In this document: positions 1 through 8,103 of the stretch, in pieces
Layout of the letters: every line of letters starts with the position of its first letter
How positions within the stretch are numbered: the stretch's first letter is position 1
NCBI GenBank assembly: GCA_016795325.1
Contig: JAEUHY010000053.1
Location: 293,301-357,300 of the forward strand
Reading direction: 5' to 3'
Length of the DNA: 64,000 nucleotides
Source of the DNA: Planctomycetota bacterium
GTDB taxonomy: Bacteria; Planctomycetota; UBA1135; GCA-002686595
Notes under the pieces: generated by a model
The model's input: the letters and a program-made list of their open reading frames with translations, nothing else
What the model was told of the DNA's origin: nothing
Database searches by the model: none
Translations under genes and position numbers: made by a program

Positions 1-1167
1 AGCGCTCCCGAGTTGCCCGCTCGCGAGCTGGAGTGCGCGCAGCGTGTCGCTGCCCGCGTCGGCGATGAGCAACTCGTCGCCAGCGCGCGCGAGTGCGACC
101 GGGCTCACGAGTTGTTCGTGCTGCTCCGTGGGGCCGCTCGCTGCGGGCGTGAATTCCGCCTGTCGCTCGCTCCAGCGCCAGATCTGGCCCGCGCCTGCCA
201 TGGCGATGTAGCACGTGTCCGAAGTGCGCAGCAGGTCGTACGGCGAGCTCAGCGCCGTCGTGCGTGCAGCGCTCGCACCCGCGAGCGGCAATCCGGCGCG
301 TCCTGTTCCGGCGACGGTCGAGACGACGCCCGTCGCGAGGTCGATGCTGCGCAACAGGTGATTTCCGGTGTCGGCGACGAGCAGCGCGCCGTTCGCGAGC
401 GCCATGCCCTGCGGCGCACGCAGCTTCGCGGTGTGCGCGGGCCCGTCGACCCAGCCCGCTTCGCCGCAGCCGAACGCCCGCACGTACGTTCCCTCGAGCG
501 TGCATTCGACGATGCGGTGGTGGCCGCTGTCGGCGATCCACAGGCGTTTCGAAGCCGCGTCGACCGCGAGTTTGCTCGGAAATCGCAGCGCGCGCGGAAG
601 CTCGCTGCGCGACTCGAGCGCGAGCTCCGGCGGCGCGCCGTCGAGTGCGCCGAGTTCGCCGTAGAGCTCCAACGCGGCCGCGGTGAGCGCGGAGAGCACC
701 GCGCGTTGTCCCGCTCCGCTCACCTGCCCGAGTACGAATCCGTCGGGCGAAACCAGCGTCTGCGCCGGCCAAGCCGTGACGCCGCAGCGGCGCGCGAAAC
801 GCAGATCGCTGTCGAGTACGACGGGGTGCGTGCGCTCGTCGCGCAACAGCGCCGCGCGCACGTGGTCGCGCTCGCGCTCGCTTTCGCTGCTCGGCACGTG
901 CACCGCGACGAGCGTGAGCGCGTGTTCGGCGAACTCGCGCTCGAGCTCCGCCAGTTCAGCGCGCGCTTCGCGGCAACGCACGGAACTCGCGCTCCAGAAC
1001 TCGAGCAGCACCAAGCGGCCGCGCAACGCGCCGCTGAAGGCGAGTTCCGCGCGCGTGTTGAGCCACGCTGCGCCGCTTTCGAACTCGGGTGCGCGCACGC
1101 GCGCCCGCGCGTTGCGTTGCACGAGTTCGAGCGCCTTGGCGTGCAGTGCGGCGCGGCCATCCGTCAC
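1..1167 (-). CDS. Thioredoxin-like / NHL beta-propeller protein (3' end outside window)
   Basis: Partial gene: 389 codons lie in the window and the frame is still open at base 1. The GTG start at 1167 overlaps the TGA of the upstream phosphodiesterase gene (GTGA), so translation is probably coupled. Residues about 30-150 read as a TlpA-like thioredoxin fold (LVLLEFWSAS, later TAWPAQTLVSPDG). The usual CxxC is reduced to one Cys (SSVRC), so redox activity is doubtful. From about residue 180 NHL-type propeller blades follow, with ADSGHHRIVE and ADTGNHLLRSID. This layout resembles NHLRC2-type proteins, whose role is poorly defined. It is probably a scaffold or binding protein rather than an oxidoreductase. 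Family assignment is fairly sure; function is unknown. Confidence 0.8.
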   Translation of the reverse strand, partial: MTDGRAALHAKALELVQRNARARVRAPEFESGAAWLNTRAELAFSGALRGRLVLLEFWSASSVRCREARAELAELEREFAEHALTLVAVHVPSSESERERDHVRAALLRDERTHPVVLDSDLRFARRCGVTAWPAQTLVSPDGFVLGQVSGAGQRAVLSALTAAALELYGELGALDGAPPELALESRSELPRALRFPSKLAVDAASKRLWIADSGHHRIVECTLEGTYVRAFGCGEAGWVDGPAHTAKLRAPQGMALANGALLVADTGNHLLRSIDLATGVVSTVAGTGRAGLPLAGASAARTTALSSPYDLLRTSDTCYIAMAGAGQIWRWSERQAEFTPAASGPTEQHEQLVSPVALARAGDELLIADAGSDTLRALQLASGQLGSA

Positions 1168-2570
1168 GCGCCGCTCCTCGCGCCAGGCGCGAAGATGCGC
1201 GCGAGGATGCGCTCGCACACGCTGGTCATCGGCAGGCTGCCGTCGCGGCTCAGCTCGGCCGCGCCGAGCGGTTCGTCGCTGAGCAGCAGCGGGCCGTCGA
1301 GCGGGTCCTCGACCAGCCGTCCGTGGCTGCCCTTGACCAGGCGCGCGTCGAGCGGGATCACGTCCATGAGGTAGCGCTGCCCCGCGAGCTTCTGCGCCAA
1401 ACGCAGTGCGATGCGCAGCTTGGGCGCCCGCAGCGCCGGATCGAGGAACAACTCGCACGGGTCGTAGCCGGGCTTGCGGTGGATGTCGACCGTGCGCGCG
1501 AAGTCGGGCGCGCGCTCGTCGGCGAGCCAGTAGTAGTACGTGAACCACGCGCCCTTGCGCGCCACGGCGACGAGATCGCCCGAGCGCGCGTGCTCGAGCC
1601 CGAAGCGGCGCTGCGCCGCGCGGTCGAGCACCTCGGCGACTCCGGGCGTGTTGCGCAGCACGTTCGCCGCGTGCTCACGCGCCTGTTCGCTGCGCGCGTA
1701 GACGTGCGCGACCTGATGGTCGGCTACGGCGAAGGCCGCGCTCCCGAACACGTCGAGCACTTCGCCGGCCGGCGTTTCGCGCACTTCGAGCAACCCCGCG
1801 CGGCGCAGCACACGGTTGATGTCGATCGGCGTGTCGACGGCCTCGAGGCCGTACTCGCTCACGACGAGCACGCTCGCGCCGGCGCCGCGTGCGGCGCGCA
1901 GCAGGTCGCCGAACACCACGTCGATCTCGCGCAGCGCGGCGCGCGAGCGCGGGTCCTGGGGGCCGAATTGCTGGTGCGAGTAATCGAGGTGGGGGAGGTA
2001 GACCAGCGTCAGGGTCGGGTGGTGCAGCTCGAGCGTGGCGATCGCGGCGTCGGCGATCCAGCGGCTGGAGGGCAGGCCCGACTTGGGGCCCCAGAAGTCG
2101 AAGAAGGGGAAGGCGCCGAGGCGCTGCTCGAGCTCGCCGGGGTAGGAGCGCGGCCAGCCGTAAACCGCGGGGATCTTGCGTCCGTCGGCGGGGTAGAACG
2201 GTCGGGGCGTGATCGACCAGTCGACGGCCGCGCCCATGTTCCACCACCAGAACAGCTTGGCGCAGGTGAACGAGCTGTCGCGCTCGCGGCCGAGCTCGTA
2301 GACCTTCTTGCCGCGCACGAGCGCGTTCGATTGACGCCACAGCGCGACCTCGGCGTTGTCGCGGTCGAACCAGCCGTTGCCCACGGCGCCGTGCTGCGCA
2401 GGCAACGAGCCGGTGAGCATGGTCGCCTGCGCGCTGCAGGTGACTGCCGGCAATACGGACGCCAGCGGCGCGCGCGTTCCGCGTGCGCAGAACTCACTGA
2501 GGTTCGGCGTGTGCTCGCCGAGTTGGCGCAGCGTGAGTCCGACGATGTCGACGACGACGCAGGGCTTCAA
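1164..2570 (-). CDS. Type I phosphodiesterase / nucleotide pyrophosphatase (alkaline phosphatase superfamily)
   Basis: A 468-aa metal-dependent hydrolase of the nucleotide pyrophosphatase/phosphodiesterase group, cleaving phosphodiester or phosphomonoester bonds. Visible motifs: Asp8 in KPCVVVDIVG (first metal site), the nucleophile region LPAVTCSAQATMLTG with Thr44, LPHLDYSHQQFGP, SEYG where relatives usually have SDHG, and a late GSHG. The start is taken as TTG at 2570 because homologous sequence begins right there, with no good ATG upstream before the divergent Rieske gene. There is no signal peptide, so it is probably cytoplasmic. It ends overlapping the thioredoxin/NHL gene and forms an operon with it. 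The substrate cannot be read from sequence. Confidence 0.85.
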   Translation of the reverse strand: MKPCVVVDIVGLTLRQLGEHTPNLSEFCARGTRAPLASVLPAVTCSAQATMLTGSLPAQHGAVGNGWFDRDNAEVALWRQSNALVRGKKVYELGRERDSSFTCAKLFWWWNMGAAVDWSITPRPFYPADGRKIPAVYGWPRSYPGELEQRLGAFPFFDFWGPKSGLPSSRWIADAAIATLELHHPTLTLVYLPHLDYSHQQFGPQDPRSRAALREIDVVFGDLLRAARGAGASVLVVSEYGLEAVDTPIDINRVLRRAGLLEVRETPAGEVLDVFGSAAFAVADHQVAHVYARSEQAREHAANVLRNTPGVAEVLDRAAQRRFGLEHARSGDLVAVARKGAWFTYYYWLADERAPDFARTVDIHRKPGYDPCELFLDPALRAPKLRIALRLAQKLAGQRYLMDVIPLDARLVKGSHGRLVEDPLDGPLLLSDEPLGAAELSRDGSLPMTSVCERILARIFAPGARSGA

Positions 2571-2633
2571 AGGGGCGTGGCTCGAGCGCGCTGCGGATCC
2601 GTGGCAACGCCCGGCGATGCTAGCATCGCCCGA

Positions 2634-2984
2634 ATGTTCTCGAAGCTCTTCGGCGCCTTTGGGCGCAAGCCGGTCGTGATCCAGGGCGCGGGCAAGTTGG
2701 CCGAGGGACAGTCGCGGCGCGTCGAACTCGGCGACCCGCTCGCCGGCGGGCTCGAGATCGTGCTCGCCCGCGTCGGAGGCAAGTTGTGCGCGGTCGATCG
2801 GCTCTGTCCGCACGAGGGCGGGCGCATCACCGACGGTCCGCTGGTGAACGGGAAGTTCGTGGTTTGCCCGCTGCACAACTACAAGTTCGATCCCGCGACC
2901 GGCAAGGCGGTCGGCGTGGCCTGCGCGGACGCGAAGACCTACCGCGTCGAGGAGCAGGACGGCGACGCGCGCGTTTTCGTCTAG
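2634..2984 (+). CDS. Rieske-type [2Fe-2S] ferredoxin
   Basis: A 116-aa soluble Rieske protein, similar in size to NirD or the ferredoxin components of aromatic-ring dioxygenases. The cluster-binding motif is complete: CPHEGG, then sixteen residues after the His, CPLHNYKFD (two Cys, two His). It begins MFSKLFGAFGRKP and has no signal peptide or membrane segment, so it is likely a cytoplasmic electron carrier. It is divergent from the phosphodiesterase (63-bp gap) and sits 52 bp upstream of the phytanoyl-CoA dioxygenase-like gene in the same direction. The two may be co-transcribed, with the Rieske protein as electron donor, but no reductase is adjacent. Confidence 0.9.
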   Translation: MFSKLFGAFGRKPVVIQGAGKLAEGQSRRVELGDPLAGGLEIVLARVGGKLCAVDRLCPHEGGRITDGPLVNGKFVVCPLHNYKFDPATGKAVGVACADAKTYRVEEQDGDARVFV

Positions 2985-3036
2985 CGGACTCGGCCGGGCT
3001 TGCCGAGGGCGGCGGCGGCGCATAGTCTCGAACAGG

Positions 3037-3939
3037 ATGTCGCAATGGGCGCGGGCGGCGCACCGGCGGCAAACTCGCTCCAACCTTGCCTTGATACGCA
3101 AATACGAGTGCTACAACCGGCCGTTCCCTGGTCCCGGTCCCTACGGCGCGCACTGCCTCGAAGAGGAGGGCCACTTCCTCTTGCGTTCGGTCTTCGCGCC
3201 GGACGAAGTGCGCGCGCTCCGTGAGGAGGTGGAAGAGGTCTATCGCACCGTTCCGCCGGACTGGCGCAATGGAAGTCCCACGCGCGAACACGCGGAACAG
3301 TTCCGCTACCAGCTGTTCAACCGCAGCCCGCTCGTGCAGCGGGCGATCTGCCGCCGCGAGATCCTCGATCTGCTCGAGCCTCTGCTGGGGGATGACTGCC
3401 ACGTGATCTCGTGCACGTCGTGGCGCAACCCGCCGGGCTCGGGCTACGCGCCGCGCGGCCAGCAGTGGCACGTCGACGGAGGGCCCTACATCGCGCGCCC
3501 CGAAGAGCACGTGTGGCCGAATCACATTCCGTATCCGATCTTCGTGATCACCACGCACATCTACCTGCAGGACGTGGCGCTGGAGGACGGCCCGACGGCG
3601 ATTCTTCCCGGCAGCCATCGCTCCGGGCGCCTGCCGCCGCATGAACGCATGTGGGATCTCGATCTGACCTACGGCGGAATGAGCGGAGACATCCACCTCG
3701 CGAACGCTGGCGACGTCACGCTGTTCGTCTCGGATACTTGGCACCGGCGCATGCCGACGACCGAGGCCTGCAAGGGCCGCTTCTTCGTGCAGTCGGCGTA
3801 CGGTCGGCGCGAGGTTGCGCAGCGGCTGATTCCCACCGAACAGATGGGCATGGTGAGCGAGGCCGCGCGCGCGCGCGCTCGATCCCAGCGCGAGCTCGAA
3901 GTGCTGGGCCTCCACCCGCAGGTGTTCTACGACGGCTAG
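3037..3939 (+). CDS. Phytanoyl-CoA dioxygenase (PhyH) family protein
   Basis: A 300-aa non-haem Fe(II)/2-oxoglutarate dioxygenase of the PhyH family. The iron-binding facial triad is visible as His145 and Asp147 in QQWHVDGG and a distal His236 in SDTWHRR, followed by GRFFVQSAYGRR, which supplies an Arg for 2-oxoglutarate. GPTAILPGSHRSG is typical of the family. PhyH enzymes hydroxylate lipids, osmolytes or natural products; the substrate here is unknown. It ends 12 bp from the convergent kinase gene. The start at 3037 is the first in-frame ATG; a later start is possible because the first ~15 residues (MSQWARAAHRRQTRSN) are not typical of the fold. Confidence 0.85.
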   Translation: MSQWARAAHRRQTRSNLALIRKYECYNRPFPGPGPYGAHCLEEEGHFLLRSVFAPDEVRALREEVEEVYRTVPPDWRNGSPTREHAEQFRYQLFNRSPLVQRAICRREILDLLEPLLGDDCHVISCTSWRNPPGSGYAPRGQQWHVDGGPYIARPEEHVWPNHIPYPIFVITTHIYLQDVALEDGPTAILPGSHRSGRLPPHERMWDLDLTYGGMSGDIHLANAGDVTLFVSDTWHRRMPTTEACKGRFFVQSAYGRREVAQRLIPTEQMGMVSEAARARARSQRELEVLGLHPQVFYDG

Positions 3940-3951
3940 CCGCCGCGGCGT

Positions 3952-6900
3952 TCAACGCGCCGCTTGCGCCGCAAAGGCCGCGTCGACCTCGAGCATCAGA
4001 TCGCGCGTGGTGGCGTCGACGAACACGGCGCCGAACACGGGGCGCGCCTTGCGGTGCGCGTCGAACAACGCCTGTGCTGCTTCGCGCTCGCCCCGGCGCA
4101 GCCGTGCGAGGGCGAGCAGCCCCTGCAGTTCGTCGAGCGTGCGCGAGGGCTTGGCGTCGAACGCTTGTTGGAACGCGAGCGCCGCGGCGTCGAAGCGGCC
4201 CAGGCGCAAGAGCGCCAAACCTTCGGCGTAAGCGCACTCGCCGTCTCCGGGCGCGGCGCGCCGCAGGTGCGTCGCCTGCAGCAGCGCGAGCTTGTAGTCG
4301 ATCGGCTCGCGCCGCGGCGAGCGGCAGGCTTCGCGCACTTCGGCGACGAGGCGTTGAGCGTCCGCCTCGATCAGTCGTGCGAGATCGCGCGCCGCTTGCT
4401 GGCGCGCTGCATCCAAGTCCGTGCGCGCGAGCACCGCCTGCAGCGCCTGCGCAACGCTGAGCTGCTCGTCGCGCATCGCGCGTTCGAACGCCTCGAGCAT
4501 CTCGGCGCGCGCGCGGACCGCGCCCGCGCGTCGCGTGTGGCGGGCGAGCGGCGGATCCGAACTCCACACTCGGATCGCGCCGTCGGCGTAGCCGGCGATC
4601 ACGCGCTGGCCGTCCGGACTGACGGCGATCGCCGTCAATTCCATCGGGGCGCGCAGGCTCAACTCGATCTCGCCGCTGCCGGGGTCGACCAGTTGCACGC
4701 CGCGGTCGCGGCTCGCGGCCACGAGGCGTCGGCCTTCGGCGAACCACAGGGCGTGCTCGGCGTCGAGCAGCACGTCCGCGCCGCGCGGCTCCAGCTTGGC
4801 GATGTCGACGCGGCGCAGCGTTGCGGACTTGCCCTGCGGCCGCCATCCCAGGAGCAGTTCATCACCTTCGGGCGAGCGCTCGAGCGCGAACAGGTCGCCG
4901 TCGAGGTCGCCCAGCAGCCGCAGCAGCGCGCGACGCTCGACGTCGAACACATTGACTTCCGAGCCGCGCGCCGCGGCCCGCACGGCGCTCGATGCGCCCT
5001 GCCAAGTCGATCCGACGGCGAGCGTACGCCCGTCGTCGAGCCACGCCACGCGGGAGACCTTGCCGCGCGCGCCGCGCAGCACGGCCGGGGCGCGTGTCCC
5101 GCCGATTTCCCACACGTACACCAGTCCGCGGTCGCTGCCCGCGGCCAGCCGGGCGCCGTTCGGGCTGAAGGCGAGCGCCGTGAGCTCGTCGGAGTCGCCC
5201 GACTCGAAGGTCTGCTCGAGCGCGCCGCTGTCGAGCGAAAGCAGGCGCACTCGCCCGGCGCTGGCCATCGCGGCGTGCGCGCTGGTGGGGGACACGGCCC
5301 ACACGGGGTCGCGGTCGGCGCCGCTCTCGCTGGGATGGAGCACCTGCAGCAGCAGGGCGCTGCGCGAATCCCACAGGCGCGCGCTGCCGTCGGCCGCGAT
5401 CGACAGCACACGTTCGGCGTCGTCGAGCACGGCCAGCGCCTTGATCGGGCGGCGGTGACCGCTCAGGTTCGCGAACTCGCCCAGCCACGGCGACCACTCG
5501 TGCACGACGCCGTCGACGCTGCCGGTGGCGAACATTTCGCCGCCCGCGCTCAACGCGCCGGTGGTGATCGCGCCGGTGTGACCGAGCATCGTCCACGCGT
5601 CGCCGCGCAGCGTGTCGCGCACGCGGATGCTGCGGTCGTCCGAGACCGAGATCACCAGGCGCCCGCCCGCGGCGTAGTCGCACCAGTTCACCGAGCCCTG
5701 GTGGTCCTGCCAGTTCGACAGCAGCGCGCCGCTCTCGACTTCCCACTCGCGCACGGTGAACAGCCACGGGCCGCGCCGCGGGTCTGCGCCGCGCGACAGC
5801 CCGGTCGATGCGAGCAGGCGCCGCGAATCGGGGCTGAAAGCGACGCAGCGCAGCGCGGCGGCGCGCTCGCCGATCGTGCGCTCGAGCTCCAGCGTCGCGA
5901 GCCGGACCACGTGCACCATGCCCTCCTCGACTCCCACGGCCAGGCGCGTTCCGTCGGGCGAGCAGGCGAGCGTGGTCACTTCGCCGAAGCGCTCGCGCAC
6001 TTCGCGCCCGGGGCGCGCGTCGACGGCCGAGAGCAGCTGCACGCCGCTCTTCTCGCTCAGCGCCGCCACGAGTTCGGCGCCGTCGCGCGTGAACGCGACC
6101 GTCGCCCGGTAGTTGGCGCTGCGCGGGCCCTGCCATTCCGCGTAGGGGCTGGTTTCGCCCGTTCGGTACAGGCGCACGACGTGGTCGGAGCCGACCAGCG
6201 CCAGGCGCTGGCCGTCGGGCGCGAGCGCCAGCGCCTCGACCGTGACGCCTTGCAGCTTGACCTCGAGCACGTCTTTGCGCTGCTCGAGATCGCGCACGCG
6301 CACGACTCCCGCGCCTTGACGCGAGAGCGACTCCTGGGCGCAGAACGCGAGGTGCTTGCCCGACGCATCGGATGCGGCGTGCGTGACGAGCTGCGGCGCA
6401 CCCGATCGGCTCTCGAAGCTCGCCGGGCTCTGCACGCTCGTGTTGCAGCGATTGAGCAGGTAGACCCACTCCCACGCGCGCAGTTCTTCGTTGTAGCGAT
6501 CGAGCAGTCGCCCGCGCGCCGCTGCGACGTCGTTGATGGCGAGGCTCGCGTCGGCCGCTGCGATGCTCGCTGCATAGCTCTTGCGCTTGGCGAGGTCTTC
6601 GCTGCCCTTGGCGAGCTCTTCGTTGCGCGTCGCCGTTTCGCTCGCTCGTTTGAACTTCTCGGCGGTCTCCTCGAGTTCGGCCAGGGTGGTCTTGACGCGC
6701 GCCTGCTCCTGCTCGAGCGCGGCGTTGGCGTTCGAGAGCTCATCTTGCCGAATGGAGAGCTCTGCGTTCTTGTCCTGCGCCAGCTTGAGCATCCCGAACA
6801 GGCTCGCGAACCCCACCAGCAGCGCGGCGCCGAGCGTGGCCGCGAAGGCGCGGTTGCGCGCGATCCACTTGCGGAATTCCGCGAAGGCGCCGCTCTCGTA

Positions 6901-7989
6901 GGCCTGCACCACGCGGCCTTCGAGGTACGCGCGCAGGTCCTCGGTCAGCCCGGCCATGCTCGGGTAGCGCGCCGCGATGTCGCGGGCCATGGCCTTCTCG
7001 CAGATCGCGACGAGCTCGTCGGGCACGTTCTTGGCGAGCTTGCGCAGCGGCGGCGGCGGGCCCTGGATCAGCGCGCCGAGCACGGCCTGCGGCGAGGGAC
7101 GGTCGCCCGGCGCGCAGTACGGCATCTGTCCGCCGAGCAGCTCGTAGAGCACCGCGCCGACCGAGTACACGTCCGAGTGCGGGCCGATGTCCTCGAGGCG
7201 GCCGCGCGCCTGCTCGGGCGGCATGTAGCAGGGCGTGCCGACGATGTCGCCGTCCATCGTGGCGAGCGGCGAGTCGGCCTGTTGCGTGCGGTCGCGCCGC
7301 TCGGTTCGCACCAGGCTGTGCGATGCATCCGCGCGCCGGATGCGCACGTCGTGTGTGTCGTGCGAGCCGAGCACCTTCGCCAGGCCCCAGTCCATCACGT
7401 ACACCTCGCCGAAGCGGCCGACCATCACGTTGTCGGGCTTCAGGTCGCGGTGCACCACGCCCTTTTCGTGGGCGAAGGCCATGGCCTCGCACACGCGCAG
7501 CAGCACGTTGAGCGCGCGCGTGAGGTTCCAGCCGTCCTCGCCCTTGCGCACCAGCTCGAACACTTCGCGCAGCTCGCGGCCGCGCACGAGCTTCATCGTG
7601 AAGTACAGCCGCCCGTCGCTGTCGAGTCCGATCTCGTGCACGGGCACGATGCCGGGGTGGTCGAGCTGGCCGGTGATCTGCGCCTCCTCGAGGAAGCGCG
7701 CGTAGCGCCGCGCGGCCGAACTTTCCTGCGAGGCGGTCTGCGAGCCGCGTTCGGCGTCGAGCGCGAGCATCACCTTCACCGCCAACTGCCGGCGCAGGTC
7801 GGCGTCCCACACGCGCAGCACGGCGCCCATCGCGCCGCGGCCGACCTCGCCGCGGATTTCGTAGCGCTGGCTCAGGTGCGGGCGGCCGCTGAGCCGTTCG
7901 ACGATCTCGCTCGCCGGAACGCGCGCGCCCGCGGCGCTCGAGCCGTCGGTGTGCACGATCGAGTCGTGGGAGGGGTCGCGGTCGGACAT
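3952..7989 (-). CDS. Membrane-anchored Ser/Thr protein kinase with WD40 beta-propellers and TPR tail
   Basis: A 1345-aa Hanks-type kinase. Order: short N-terminal leader; kinase domain about residues 40-320 (GEVGRGAMGAV glycine loop, AVKVM lysine, HRDLKPDN at 180, and DWG in place of DFG at 200, a substitution common in planctomycete kinases); one transmembrane helix near 380-402 (ALLVGFASLFGMLKLA); a coiled-coil stretch rich in Glu/Ala; two WD40 propellers' worth of repeats (about 480-1150, with VAFSPDSRRLLAS and ALAFSPNGARLAAGSDRG); and a TPR-like C-terminus (LLRLGRFDAAALAFQQAF). The sensor part is probably extracytoplasmic or binds protein partners. Start ATG at 7989 gives MSDRDPSHDS. It is divergent from the polyferredoxin gene (114 bp). 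Confidence 0.92.
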   Translation of the reverse strand: MSDRDPSHDSIVHTDGSSAAGARVPASEIVERLSGRPHLSQRYEIRGEVGRGAMGAVLRVWDADLRRQLAVKVMLALDAERGSQTASQESSAARRYARFLEEAQITGQLDHPGIVPVHEIGLDSDGRLYFTMKLVRGRELREVFELVRKGEDGWNLTRALNVLLRVCEAMAFAHEKGVVHRDLKPDNVMVGRFGEVYVMDWGLAKVLGSHDTHDVRIRRADASHSLVRTERRDRTQQADSPLATMDGDIVGTPCYMPPEQARGRLEDIGPHSDVYSVGAVLYELLGGQMPYCAPGDRPSPQAVLGALIQGPPPPLRKLAKNVPDELVAICEKAMARDIAARYPSMAGLTEDLRAYLEGRVVQAYESGAFAEFRKWIARNRAFAATLGAALLVGFASLFGMLKLAQDKNAELSIRQDELSNANAALEQEQARVKTTLAELEETAEKFKRASETATRNEELAKGSEDLAKRKSYAASIAAADASLAINDVAAARGRLLDRYNEELRAWEWVYLLNRCNTSVQSPASFESRSGAPQLVTHAASDASGKHLAFCAQESLSRQGAGVVRVRDLEQRKDVLEVKLQGVTVEALALAPDGQRLALVGSDHVVRLYRTGETSPYAEWQGPRSANYRATVAFTRDGAELVAALSEKSGVQLLSAVDARPGREVRERFGEVTTLACSPDGTRLAVGVEEGMVHVVRLATLELERTIGERAAALRCVAFSPDSRRLLASTGLSRGADPRRGPWLFTVREWEVESGALLSNWQDHQGSVNWCDYAAGGRLVISVSDDRSIRVRDTLRGDAWTMLGHTGAITTGALSAGGEMFATGSVDGVVHEWSPWLGEFANLSGHRRPIKALAVLDDAERVLSIAADGSARLWDSRSALLLQVLHPSESGADRDPVWAVSPTSAHAAMASAGRVRLLSLDSGALEQTFESGDSDELTALAFSPNGARLAAGSDRGLVYVWEIGGTRAPAVLRGARGKVSRVAWLDDGRTLAVGSTWQGASSAVRAAARGSEVNVFDVERRALLRLLGDLDGDLFALERSPEGDELLLGWRPQGKSATLRRVDIAKLEPRGADVLLDAEHALWFAEGRRLVAASRDRGVQLVDPGSGEIELSLRAPMELTAIAVSPDGQRVIAGYADGAIRVWSSDPPLARHTRRAGAVRARAEMLEAFERAMRDEQLSVAQALQAVLARTDLDAARQQAARDLARLIEADAQRLVAEVREACRSPRREPIDYKLALLQATHLRRAAPGDGECAYAEGLALLRLGRFDAAALAFQQAFDAKPSRTLDELQGLLALARLRRGEREAAQALFDAHRKARPVFGAVFVDATTRDLMLEVDAAFAAQAAR

Positions 7990-8103
7990 GCGAGGCGCCG
8001 CGGCGACGGCGCGCGCGGCGGCGCATTGTGCGCGCTGTCCGCGCCGGCTCCAAGCGCGCCGCGACGGTTGCTCGCGCGGCGTGTCGGTCGCAGAATCGCG
8101 ACG